Notes: generated by a model not told the origin, from the sequence alone. Counted from the first letter of the stretch, positions 1-6,860 are shown. The stretch is 8,024 nt of DNA from Rhizobacter sp. (GCA_025359585.1 JANYFX010000385.1:1-8024), one strand, 5' to 3'. A program made the numbers and translations.

Positions 1-657
1 GAACTGGTCGGGGCGCACGCCGCCGGGGTCGGCCGCCATCTGAAGCGAGGTGTCGGCGCTGCCGGCATGCACGCCGATCTGGGCGTCGGTCAGGCCCTTT
101 GTTTTCAAGGACTGAACGTAAGCCGTCTGCGTGACGCGGTAGTACTCGTCGATGAAAAACGCGCGTGCCGGTGTGGCGGCCCAGTCCTGGTTCAGCTTGG
201 CCGCCACCGCCTTCAGCAGACTTTGGTAACCGCCGTGGTCGCCGATCAGCACCACGTCGGTGAAGCCGTGCTGCTTGAAGCCGCGCGCGCTGGCGTCGAG
301 CAAGCTCTTGAAGGTGGTGTCGGGGATCGAGACCGTGCCGGGGAAACGCATGTGCGAACTCGGCGGCGTGATGTTGCCTTCGGGCACATAGGCCACGACC
401 GGCGCGACGAGCGCATTGCCGAGCGCTTCGGCGATGCGCCCTGCGAGCAGCTTCACGCGCACGTTGTGCTTGCCGAGCACCAGATGCGGGCCACTCTGTT
501 CGGTGCCGCCGACCGGGACGATGATCGTGGTCTTGCCGGCGCGTTGGGCGTCGCGCAGCTCGGTCCACGTGAGTTCTTCGATGAAGACCGAAGGCGGCGC
601 TGCATGGGCTCCCGCAGCCCACGCGAACAAGGACAGGGCGATCAGGATCAGGCGCAT
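1..657 (-). CDS. Exported creatininase-family amidohydrolase, 3' end beyond window
   Basis: The first 219 codons are visible, with no stop before the left edge. Residues 1-20 form a signal peptide: MR, a hydrophobic run, then AHA before APP. The protein therefore probably works in the periplasm, whereas classical creatininases are cytoplasmic. Family landmarks are VPVGGTEQSGPHL (residues 47-59), the LGKHN stretch (61-65), SSHMRFPGT (about 100-108), LIGDHGG (137-143) and HAGSADTS (197-204). The family comprises metal-dependent hydrolases of cyclic or linear amides such as creatinine and formamidopyrimidines. Several usual metal-site residues differ here: Ser55 replaces the His of the EQH motif, and His64 sits where an Asp is expected. 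Activity on creatinine itself is therefore unlikely, and the substrate is unknown. The start is the ATG after a weak GAAGAGA ribosome site. The gene lies 24 bp after the preceding hydrolase and is probably the last visible member of the tsaE operon. Family membership is secure; function is not. Confidence 0.85.
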   Translation of the reverse strand, partial: MRLILIALSLFAWAAGAHAAPPSVFIEELTWTELRDAQRAGKTTIIVPVGGTEQSGPHLVLGKHNVRVKLLAGRIAEALGNALVAPVVAYVPEGNITPPSSHMRFPGTVSIPDTTFKSLLDASARGFKQHGFTDVVLIGDHGGYQSLLKAVAAKLNQDWAATPARAFFIDEYYRVTQTAYVQSLKTKGLTDAQIGVHAGSADTSLQMAADPGGVRPDQF

Positions 658-681
658 ACGGGGTCTCTTCGATTCGTTCGA

Positions 682-1974
682 TCAGCGCGGCGCGACACGC
701 TGCGACAGCGGCGCGCTGCGGTAGTCGGGCACAAAGCGGCAGCCGGGGCCGAACACCGCTTCGAGGGGTGCGCAGCGCGCCGCGACGGTCTGCGGCGTGG
801 GCTTCTCGCCGCGCTCGACCCAGGCCAGCAGCGCCTGCATCGCCGCCGCGTACTCGGGGTCGCTGAGGTAGCTGTGCTCGTGGTCGTCGGTGAAGGTCTG
901 CACCAGGTGCTCGGCCGAGCCGGCCTTCTGCACCGTGTCGCGGAAGGTGGATTCGAGCTCGACGAACGCGACCGGGTCGTCGATCGCGTGCATGTTCAGC
1001 ACCGGCACATCGATGCGGCCGCCGGGGTCGGTGTCGGCGCCGAACTGCGCCACGGCCTGCGGGTCGGTGGCGTAGCGTTGCACCCTGGTGTTCAGGGCCG
1101 CGTCGTCGGGCGAGCCGGTGTAGCGTGCGTTGACATTGCCGAACACGTTGCGGCCGCCGACGCGTTTGAACGCCACGTCCTGAAAGTGCCAGGTGGCCCA
1201 GTTCAGGTGGCCGATCAGCGAACGTTCTGGAATGCGAATGACCTTCAACAGGGTGTCGAGGTTCTGTTGTTGCGACGCGCTGCGCAACTCGGGCTTGAGG
1301 CGCAGGCCGGTGCATTGATCGACGCGCTTCGCCAGCTCGCCACGTGTCAGCGTCGCATCGAGCGGCAGGCCTTGCCAGAGCGGGTACGTCGGCTCGTCGG
1401 GCAAGGGGTGGTTGTTGCACAGGGCCTGGTAGACCACACGCAGGTCGAGCCGGAATTCATAGGACCTGGTTCCACCACCCAGCACGCCGCTGGTCAGCAA
1501 CACGCCGTCGTAACTCTTCGGGAACATCTGCGCGCCGACTGCGGCCACACTCGCGCCCCAGCTCTGGCCGTGCAGGATCGTCAGGCGCGGTTTGCCGACC
1601 TGCTCGCTGAAGATCGTGCGCAGCCGTTCGGTGTCTTCGGCGGCGGCATGCACGGCCACGCCGCCTTGCCGGTAGGTCGACCCGGCCCAGGCGTAGCCGG
1701 CCTTGAGCATCACGGCCCAGCGCTTCAGGTCTTCGGCACTGCGCTCGGCCTTGGGCTCACCGAGCTCGGGGCCGCCGTGGGCGTGCAGCACCAGCACGCC
1801 GTTCCACGCGGCCGGCTTAGCGATCCAGTAAGACGCACCGGCGCTGTCCTTGCCGCTGAAGCAGAGTGTCTCGGAGGGCACGCCGGCCGGGCAGGTGACG
1901 GTGGGCCCGGCAGCTTGCGCGCACACCCATGAGCAGGCGAACGAGAGCAGGCCGGACAGCAGGCTTCGTTTCAT
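682..1974 (-). CDS. Exported alpha/beta hydrolase of unknown substrate
   Basis: This is a 430-residue protein with an N-terminal signal peptide (MKRSLLSGLL, then a hydrophobic stretch ending CAQA near residue 21), so it should be periplasmic or secreted. The alpha/beta-hydrolase core shows an oxyanion-type HAHGG (64-68), a nucleophile elbow GQSWG (136-140) with Ser138, a candidate acid at Asp332/333 in HAIDDP, and a candidate catalytic His365 or His367 in DDHEHS. The stretch of about 170-320 between the elbow and the acid is long and probably forms a lid. The predicted mature protein has six cysteines (28, 38, 186, 221, 401, 412), with close pairs at both ends, which fits disulfides in an exported enzyme. 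No obvious Shine-Dalgarno precedes the ATG. The gene starts 12 bp after the previous stop, so translation may be coupled. I cannot name a substrate; esterase, lactonase or peptidase activity are all possible. Confidence 0.85.
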   Translation of the reverse strand: MKRSLLSGLLSFACSWVCAQAAGPTVTCPAGVPSETLCFSGKDSAGASYWIAKPAAWNGVLVLHAHGGPELGEPKAERSAEDLKRWAVMLKAGYAWAGSTYRQGGVAVHAAAEDTERLRTIFSEQVGKPRLTILHGQSWGASVAAVGAQMFPKSYDGVLLTSGVLGGGTRSYEFRLDLRVVYQALCNNHPLPDEPTYPLWQGLPLDATLTRGELAKRVDQCTGLRLKPELRSASQQQNLDTLLKVIRIPERSLIGHLNWATWHFQDVAFKRVGGRNVFGNVNARYTGSPDDAALNTRVQRYATDPQAVAQFGADTDPGGRIDVPVLNMHAIDDPVAFVELESTFRDTVQKAGSAEHLVQTFTDDHEHSYLSDPEYAAAMQALLAWVERGEKPTPQTVAARCAPLEAVFGPGCRFVPDYRSAPLSQRVAPR

Positions 1975-1986
1975 CGGCGTGTGCAG

Positions 1987-2928
1987 TCAGGCGGCCAGCG
2001 CACGGCGCAATTCGGCTGCGCACATCGTCACCGCCGCGTTCGCTTCGTCGAGCACCTTGCCCATCGTGATGAAGCCATGGATCTGACGCTCGAAGCAGAC
2101 GTAGCTCGCGCGGTTGCCGGCGGCGGTGAGCGCTTCGGCATAGGCCGCGCCTTCGTCGCGCAGCGGGTCGTAGCCAGCGGTGAGGACCAGCGCGGGCGGC
2201 AGCTTCGACAGGTCTTTGTGCAGCAGCGGCGAACTGCGCCAGTCCTTGTACTGGGCCGGATCGGCGATGTAGTGGCCGCTGAAATAGTCCATCGTGTCGC
2301 GTGTCAGCAGGAAACCCTCGCCGTTCGTGGTGTGCGAGGGCGCGCTGCGGTGCTGGTCGGTGGCGGGGTAGATCAGCAACTGGAACGCGATCGGCAGATC
2401 ACCGCTGTCGCGCGCCGCAATCGAGACCACGGCAGCGAGGTTGCCACCCGCGCTGTCGCCGCCGACGGCCAGCCGCGAGGCGTCGAGTTTGAGTTCGGTC
2501 GCATGCGCGCGGACCCAATGCGTTGCGGCGATCGCGTCTTCCACCGCCGCCGGAAAGCGGTGCTCCGGGCTCAGCCGGTAGTCGACCGCCACGACCGCGC
2601 AGCCGGCTTCGTTGGCGAGCGCGCGGCACAGGCTGTCGTGCGTGTCGAGGTCGCCGATCACCCATCCACCGCCGTGGTAGTACACGAGCACGGGCAAGAG
2701 GGCGTTGTCGCTGGAACCCATCTGCCGGTACAAGCGCAGCGGAATCGGGCCGGCCGGGCCGCCGGCTTGCAGATCCCGCACCAGCGCGACTTCGGGCGGT
2801 GCGGGCTGCGTGACGCTGCGCCGGTCGCGGTAAAAGGCCCGCGCGTCGGCCACGCCGAGCGTGTGCGTGGGCGGCACTTTCCGTTGTTCGATCAAGTCGA
2901 GCAGGGCACGGGTCTGGGGGTGCAGCAT
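1987..2928 (-). CDS. Alpha/beta hydrolase, hormone-sensitive-lipase (family IV) esterase
   Basis: This 313-residue protein has all signatures of the HSL/Aes-type esterases: the oxyanion motif HGGGWVIGD (85-93), the nucleophile elbow GDSAGG (157-162) with Ser159, the acid Asp254 in AGYDPLRDEG, and His284 in QIHGF. Also typical are VVAVDYRLSPEHRFPAAVED (112-131) and LLIYPATD (184-191). Members hydrolyse short acyl esters. There is no signal peptide, so it is probably cytoplasmic. The ATG at 2928 is chosen because AAGGA lies 6 nt upstream and the protein then has the usual family length of about 310. The frame stays open far upstream through amiC, but that part is amiC read out of frame and is not a fusion. 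It follows amiC by 35 bp and precedes the exported hydrolase by 12 bp. The family is certain; the physiological ester is unknown. Confidence 0.93.
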   Translation of the reverse strand: MLHPQTRALLDLIEQRKVPPTHTLGVADARAFYRDRRSVTQPAPPEVALVRDLQAGGPAGPIPLRLYRQMGSSDNALLPVLVYYHGGGWVIGDLDTHDSLCRALANEAGCAVVAVDYRLSPEHRFPAAVEDAIAATHWVRAHATELKLDASRLAVGGDSAGGNLAAVVSIAARDSGDLPIAFQLLIYPATDQHRSAPSHTTNGEGFLLTRDTMDYFSGHYIADPAQYKDWRSSPLLHKDLSKLPPALVLTAGYDPLRDEGAAYAEALTAAGNRASYVCFERQIHGFITMGKVLDEANAAVTMCAAELRRALAA

Positions 2929-2934
2929 GGTGGG

Positions 2935-2939
2935 TCCTT
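2935..2939 (-). promoter_or_regulatory. Ribosome-binding site of the HSL-type esterase
   Basis: On the minus strand AAGGA stands 6 nt before the ATG at 2928. It fixes the start of the esterase within a frame that is open for another 1.3 kb upstream. It is the clearest Shine-Dalgarno in the five-gene minus-strand unit, so this gene is probably initiated independently and not by coupling. Confidence 0.75.
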
Positions 2940-2963
2940 GGCCGTGGGTGGGTGTTGTTCGGA

Positions 2964-4343
2964 TCAGAGTTGCCGCGACCTGGCCAGCGGCGGGTTCTTC
3001 GCAAAGTATCGCTGGATGCCGACCGCCAGCGCATGCACCAGTTGCGCCTGGTACTGCGGGTCGCGCAGCTTCGCTTCTTCTTCGGGGTTGGAGATGAAGG
3101 CCGACTCGACCAGGATCGAAGGAATGTCGGGCGCCTTCAGCACCGCGAAGCCGGCCTGTTCGACCGCGCCCTTGTGCAGCTTGCCGACCTTGCCGATCTG
3201 CCCCAGCACCTCGCCGCCGAGCTTGAGGCTGTCGCGGATCTGCGCGGTGGTGCTCATGTCGAGCATCGCGCGCATCACGCTCGGGTCTTTGGCGTTGATG
3301 TTGATGCCACCCACCATGTCGGCAGAGTTCTCGCGGTTCGCCATCCAGCGCGCGGCCGAGCTGCTGGCGCCGCCCTGGCTGAGCGCGAACACCGAGGCAC
3401 CGCGTGCTTGTGGCGTTAGAAAGGCATCGGCATGGATCGACACGAACAGGTCGGCCTGCACGCGGCGCGCCTTGTGCACCCGCTCTTGCAGCGGCACGAA
3501 GAAGTCGGCGTCGCGGGTCAGCATCGCGCGCATGTTCGGCAGGGCGTTGATGCGGTCGCGCAGTTGCAGGGCGACCGCGAGCACCACGTCTTTTTCGCGC
3601 AGGCCGCTCGGGCCGACCGCGCCCGGGTCTTCGCCGCCGTGGCCGGGGTCGATGGCCACCACCACGAGGCGGTCGATCTTGTCCTGTGCTTGCGGGCTGA
3701 GCGGCGCGGGCGTCTGCATCTGCGCTTGCGGGATCGGCGCGGGCACCGGTGCCGCCACCGGCGCGGCGGCCAGCGGCGGGCCGCTCGATGCGGCGGCGCC
3801 GGGCGGCAGCAGCGGTTTGTCGACCTTGCCGATGAATTCGCCGAGCGCGTCCTGGACGCTCTTGGCCGCTTGCTGCTCGGCCGTTTCGCGTTCGCGGATC
3901 AGCGCCAGCAGCGGGTCGCGCTCGCGCGTCGGGAACAGGTCGAACACGAGCCGGTGCTGGTAGGCGGCGACCGGCGCGAGCGTGAAGAGCTGCGGCGCGG
4001 TCGGCTGCTTCAGGTCGATCACCAGCCGCACCACGCGCGGCTGGTTCTGGCCGACGCGCACACCGGCGATGAAGGGGTCGTCGGCGCGCACCTTGCCGAC
4101 GATTTCGCGCAGCGCCGGGCTGAGTTCGAGGCCGTCGATGTCGATCACCAGGCGGCTCGGTGTTTCGGCCAGGAAGTGCTTTTCCGCCAGCGGCGCGTCG
4201 GACTCGATCGTGATGCGCGTGTAGTCGGCCGCCGGCCACACGCGCACCGCGACGATGCTGGCGCCGAAGGCCAGATCGCGTGCGCCGAGCAGCAGGGCGA
4301 CGACGCCCATCGAGCGCAAGGCGGCGCGGCGGTTCTTCGTCAT
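2964..4343 (-). CDS. amiC: N-acetylmuramoyl-L-alanine amidase, AmiC type
   Basis: AmiC cleaves the bond between N-acetylmuramic acid and the L-alanine of the stem peptide, so that daughter cells can separate. The 459-residue product has a signal peptide at about 1-28 with an Arg5-Arg6 pair, which suggests Tat export as for E. coli AmiA and AmiC. An AMIN domain (about 28-138), which targets peptidoglycan at the septum, comes next. A charged helix (140-170) and an Ala/Pro/Gln-rich linker (178-218) lead into the zinc amidase domain (Amidase_3, about 225-449). The zinc ligands are visible: His235 in DPGHGG, Glu250 in GLREKD and His304 in SIHAD. The catalytic Glu413 lies in LVESAFISN. The insertion at about 325-390 should hold the autoinhibitory helix that LytM activators such as NlpD or EnvC displace. 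The start codon overlaps the tsaE stop as ATGA. It is slightly longer than E. coli AmiC because of the linker. Confidence 0.95.
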   Translation of the reverse strand: MTKNRRAALRSMGVVALLLGARDLAFGASIVAVRVWPAADYTRITIESDAPLAEKHFLAETPSRLVIDIDGLELSPALREIVGKVRADDPFIAGVRVGQNQPRVVRLVIDLKQPTAPQLFTLAPVAAYQHRLVFDLFPTRERDPLLALIRERETAEQQAAKSVQDALGEFIGKVDKPLLPPGAAASSGPPLAAAPVAAPVPAPIPQAQMQTPAPLSPQAQDKIDRLVVVAIDPGHGGEDPGAVGPSGLREKDVVLAVALQLRDRINALPNMRAMLTRDADFFVPLQERVHKARRVQADLFVSIHADAFLTPQARGASVFALSQGGASSSAARWMANRENSADMVGGININAKDPSVMRAMLDMSTTAQIRDSLKLGGEVLGQIGKVGKLHKGAVEQAGFAVLKAPDIPSILVESAFISNPEEEAKLRDPQYQAQLVHALAVGIQRYFAKNPPLARSRQL

Positions 4344-4804
4344 GCGATCAAGGCCACGCCGCGTGGCGTGTGCGCGGTCAAACGCACTTCGCGCTTGTCA
4401 TCCAAGCCCGGCTCGATGTGGATGCGCAGGTCGGGCCCCGGCAGCAGGCCTTCGGCTTTTTCGGGCCACTCTGCGAGCTTCAGGCCGGGGCTGGCGAACA
4501 CGTCGCGAAAGCCGGCGTCTTCCCATTCCTGCGGGTCGTTGAAGCGGTAGAAGTCGAAGTGCCAGATGTTCATCACACCGTTCGCCCGCATGACTTCGTA
4601 AGGCTCCATCACTGTGTAGGTCGGGCTCTTCACGCGGCCGGGCACACCGAGTGCGTGCAGCAGGTGGCGCACAAAAGTGGTCTTGCCGGCACCGAGCGTG
4701 CCGTGCAGTTCGATGAACGCTTCATGCAGCCCCGGGCGGTGCGCCAGGTCCGCAGCCGTGCTCGCGCAGGCGGCTTCAGTGGGCCAGGTCAGCGTGCGGG
4801 TCAT
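4340..4804 (-). CDS. tsaE: tRNA t6A37 biosynthesis ATPase TsaE
   Basis: TsaE (YjeE) is the small ATPase that drives the TsaB-TsaD complex in forming N6-threonylcarbamoyladenosine at position 37 of ANN-decoding tRNAs. The product has 154 residues, the usual size. It shows a Walker A loop in HGTLGAGKTT (34-43), the family motif VKSPTYTVMEPY (58-69), HFDFYRFNDPQEWEDAG (82-98) with the Asp expected near magnesium, and the conserved EWP (112-114). The ATG at 4804 gives the standard N-terminus. The frame stays open further upstream only as antisense of queG. No clear Shine-Dalgarno is seen. The start lies 12 bp from the divergent queG start, so its promoter must sit inside queG or overlap it. The stop overlaps the amiC start by four bases. 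The tsaE-amidase pairing matches the E. coli yjeE-amiB arrangement. Confidence 0.96.
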   Translation of the reverse strand: MTRTLTWPTEAACASTAADLAHRPGLHEAFIELHGTLGAGKTTFVRHLLHALGVPGRVKSPTYTVMEPYEVMRANGVMNIWHFDFYRFNDPQEWEDAGFRDVFASPGLKLAEWPEKAEGLLPGPDLRIHIEPGLDDKREVRLTAHTPRGVALIA

Positions 4805-4810
4805 TAATAT
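4805..4810 (+). promoter_or_regulatory. Possible -10 element for queG
   Basis: TAATAT lies in the short AT-rich gap between the divergent tsaE and queG starts. It fits the TAnnnT pattern and is 6 nt before the queG ATG, which would place transcription initiation at or next to the A of the start codon (a leaderless mRNA). No good -35 is visible. This is inferred from sequence only. Confidence 0.3.
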
Positions 4811-4816
4811 CGACAA

Positions 4817-5977
4817 ATGATCGGTGCTCGAAATGTGGAATCGGCTTTGGACACGGCCGCCTTGCTCGCCAACTTGCGCGAGTGGGCTGCGGCGGCCGGA
4901 TTTTCCCAGATCGGCGTGGCCGATGTGGACTTGTCCCATGCCGAAGCCGGGTTGATGGAGTGGCTCGACAACGGTTTTCATGGCTCGATGGCCTACATGG
5001 CGGCACACGGTCTGAAGCGTGCGCGGCCCGCCGAACTGGTGCCGGGCACGGTGCGCGTGATCACGGCACGCATGGATTACCTGCCCCGCGACACGCCGCC
5101 CGACTGGCAGGCCATCGAGTGGTGCCGGCTCGAAGACCCGGCCCAGGCCACGCTCTCGATGTATGCCCGCGGCCGCGACTATCACAAGGTCTTGCGTGCC
5201 CGATTGCAAACGCTGGCCGAGCGGCTCGCCGCGTCGGTCGGCCCGTTCGGCCACCGTGTGTTCACCGACTCGGCGCCGGTGCTCGAAGTGGAGCTGGCCT
5301 CGAAGAGCGGCATCGGCTGGCGCGGCAAACACACGCTGGCGCTGAGCCGCGACGCGGGCTCGATGTTCTTTCTCGGCGAAATCTACATCGACCTTGCCTT
5401 GCCTCTCACCGAGTCGAGCGAGGCTCATTGCGGAAGCTGTAGCGCGTGCATCGACGTGTGCCCCACGCAGGCCATCGTCGCCCCTTACCGGCTCGACGCG
5501 CGGCGTTGCATTTCTTACCTGACGATCGAACATGCCGGGCCGATTCCCGTCGAACTGCGGCCGCTGATGGGCAACCGCATCTACGGCTGCGACGACTGCC
5601 AGCTCGTGTGCCCGTGGAACAAGTACGCGAAGGCGAGCCGCCTGCCCGACTTCGACGTGCGCGCGTCGGTGGGCAACGCGACCTTGCTGAATTTGTGGTC
5701 GTGGAACGAAGCCGACTTCTTGCGCTTCACCGAAGGCAGCCCGATCCGTCGCATCGGCTTCGAGCGCTGGCAGCGCAACATCGCGGTGGCGTTGGGCAAT
5801 GCGCTGCACGCGGAAACCGACCCGGCTGCTCTCGAGGTCGTCGTGAGCGTACTGGCGCTGCGACGCGCTGCGAGCAGCGAACTGGTGCGCGAGCACGTCG
5901 AGTGGGCGTTGGCCCAAGCCGGTGCGCGGGTCGCTACTGCAAACCCGCCAGCACCGCCAGCCACAGCGGCACGCTGA
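4817..5977 (+). CDS. queG: Epoxyqueuosine reductase QueG
   Basis: QueG (YjeS) reduces epoxyqueuosine to queuosine at wobble position 34 of GUN-decoding tRNAs (Tyr, His, Asn, Asp), using cobalamin and two [4Fe-4S] clusters. The 386-residue protein has the expected order: an N-terminal cobalamin-binding region with YARGRDYHKVLR (116-127), the presumed catalytic Asp151 in FTDSAPVLEVELA, and GIGWRGKHTL (165-174). A ferredoxin-like segment follows, with Cys205, 208, 211 and 215 and then Cys231, 258, 261 and 265 (CDDCQLVCPWNKY). A helical tRNA-binding tail completes it. The last 14 residues are Pro/Ala-rich and lie in the overlap with the convergent AEC gene. The ATG at 4817 has no Shine-Dalgarno; a GTG at codon 7 or TTG at codon 11 are alternative starts, since conserved sequence begins near residue 14. 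It diverges from tsaE, another tRNA-modification gene. Confidence 0.96.
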   Translation: MIGARNVESALDTAALLANLREWAAAAGFSQIGVADVDLSHAEAGLMEWLDNGFHGSMAYMAAHGLKRARPAELVPGTVRVITARMDYLPRDTPPDWQAIEWCRLEDPAQATLSMYARGRDYHKVLRARLQTLAERLAASVGPFGHRVFTDSAPVLEVELASKSGIGWRGKHTLALSRDAGSMFFLGEIYIDLALPLTESSEAHCGSCSACIDVCPTQAIVAPYRLDARRCISYLTIEHAGPIPVELRPLMGNRIYGCDDCQLVCPWNKYAKASRLPDFDVRASVGNATLLNLWSWNEADFLRFTEGSPIRRIGFERWQRNIAVALGNALHAETDPAALEVVVSVLALRRAASSELVREHVEWALAQAGARVATANPPAPPATAAR

Positions 5978-6836
5978 GCATGCCGATCAGCGTCGACAGC
6001 GTCACCAGCCCGGCCACGTAGCCGCCGTCGCCGCCCATGCGCGCGGCCAGCACGTATGCGCTCGACGCGGTCGGCAGCGCGGCGAATACGACGATGATCA
6101 AACGCTGCTCGGGTGGCAACGCGAGCGCCGCCGTGAGGCCGATGGCCACGGCCGGCAACACCGCGTGGCGCACTGCCATCAAGGCTGCGGCCAGGCCCGG
6201 TGCGGCCTTCAGCTTGCCGAAGTGCAGGCCGGCGCCGGTCGCCATCAAACCGAGCGGCAGCGCGGCCAGGCCGATGCGCTGCAGCGTGGTCGCCACGGCC
6301 TCGGGAAACTTCAGCCCGGCGAGGTTCGCGATCAGGCCGGCGACCGTGCTCAGGATCAGCGGGTTGCGCAGCAACTCGCGGCCATAAGAGTGCCCGCCGT
6401 GGCGCGCCAGCGGCCACACCGCAGCCACGTTGCACAGCGGCACGCACAGCGCGATGCACAAGGCCATCCACGCCAGGCCCTGCGGGCCGCCGAGCCGTTC
6501 CGACAAGGCCAGGCCGATGAAGGAATTGAAGCGGAACGCGGTCTGCGCACCGGAGGCGTGCAGCCGTGCGTCCAAGCCCGGCCAGCGCCCAATGGCAAAG
6601 GCGATCACCACGCCGACCGCCACGGTGCCGACCGCGGCGGCCGCGAGGCTCAGCGTTTGGGCGGGTTGCAACGGGCTCTTCAGGATCGAGTTGAACAGCA
6701 GCACCGGGAACAGCAGGTAGTACACGAGCCTTTCGGCCGCCTCCCACACCGGGCGGTTCAAGGCGCTGCGGTGGCACAGCACGAAGCCCAGCACGATCAG
6801 CAGGAAGTCCGGCAACAACAGCAAGGCGTTTGACAT
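5934..6836 (-). CDS. AEC-family transporter (auxin efflux carrier-like permease)
   Basis: This 300-residue membrane protein is typical of AEC permeases (two bundles of about five helices). Hydrophobic segments lie at about 5-21, 36-53, 62-82, 120-142, 160-175, 188-203, 213-240, 246-264 and 275-298. Family motifs are LLFPVLLFNSI (41-51), RNPLILSTVAGLIAN (157-171) and the C-terminal ALPTASSAYVLAARMGGD (253-270). Bacterial members move malate or other organic anions, but the substrate cannot be read from sequence. The ATG at 6836 puts the first helix at the N-terminus. The frame continues upstream to 6986, but that section is polar, has no helix and runs antisense into the Bug gene, so it is rejected. 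No Shine-Dalgarno is evident. The 3' end overlaps queG by 44 bp. The divergent neighbour encodes a carboxylate-type binding protein, which hints at related substrates but is not proof. Confidence 0.93.
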   Translation of the reverse strand: MSNALLLLPDFLLIVLGFVLCHRSALNRPVWEAAERLVYYLLFPVLLFNSILKSPLQPAQTLSLAAAAVGTVAVGVVIAFAIGRWPGLDARLHASGAQTAFRFNSFIGLALSERLGGPQGLAWMALCIALCVPLCNVAAVWPLARHGGHSYGRELLRNPLILSTVAGLIANLAGLKFPEAVATTLQRIGLAALPLGLMATGAGLHFGKLKAAPGLAAALMAVRHAVLPAVAIGLTAALALPPEQRLIIVVFAALPTASSAYVLAARMGGDGGYVAGLVTLSTLIGMLSVPLWLAVLAGLQ

Positions 6837-6844
6837 GCGCGGAG

Positions 6845-6860
6845 TGTGCCAGCGCGCACA
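6845..6860. repeat. Short inverted repeat before the AEC start, possible operator
   Basis: TGTGC and GCACA form perfect 5-bp arms around six central bases, ending 8 nt before the AEC ATG. The T-(N)-A ends and dyad symmetry resemble repressor or LysR-type sites in general, but no specific regulator can be named. A 5-bp arm may arise by chance in GC-rich DNA. Confidence 0.25.

Noticed and set aside
67..1932. Long plus-strand open frame (621 codons) opposite the exported hydrolase and creatininase genes
   Set aside because: Its translation is Arg/Ala/Gly/His-rich with no recognisable domain, and it lies antisense to two genes with clear motifs and signal peptides. High GC removes stop codons in this frame.
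1981..3963. Plus-strand open frame of 660 codons opposite the esterase and amiC
   Set aside because: Antisense shadow: no domain, low-complexity Ala/Ser/Arg composition, while the opposite strand has complete catalytic motifs.
1987..4239. Apparent 750-residue fusion protein ending in the esterase
   Set aside because: The N-terminal two thirds are amiC read out of frame. A clear AAGGA and ATG at 2928 give a standard 313-residue esterase.
3432..4550. Plus-strand 372-codon frame opposite amiC and tsaE
   Set aside because: Arg/His/Val-rich antisense translation without motifs; caused by GC-rich third positions of the real genes.
4340..5917. Apparent 525-residue extended TsaE
   Set aside because: The extension is antisense to queG and has no domain; ATG at 4804 gives the normal 154-residue TsaE.
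5581..6777. Minus-strand 398-codon frame overlapping queG and the AEC gene
   Set aside because: It is the AEC gene read in the wrong frame plus antisense queG; Arg/Gly-rich with no membrane helices or motifs.
5922..6833. Plus-strand 303-codon frame opposite the AEC gene
   Set aside because: Gln/Arg/His-rich shadow translation with no domain; the minus strand has clear membrane helices and AEC motifs.
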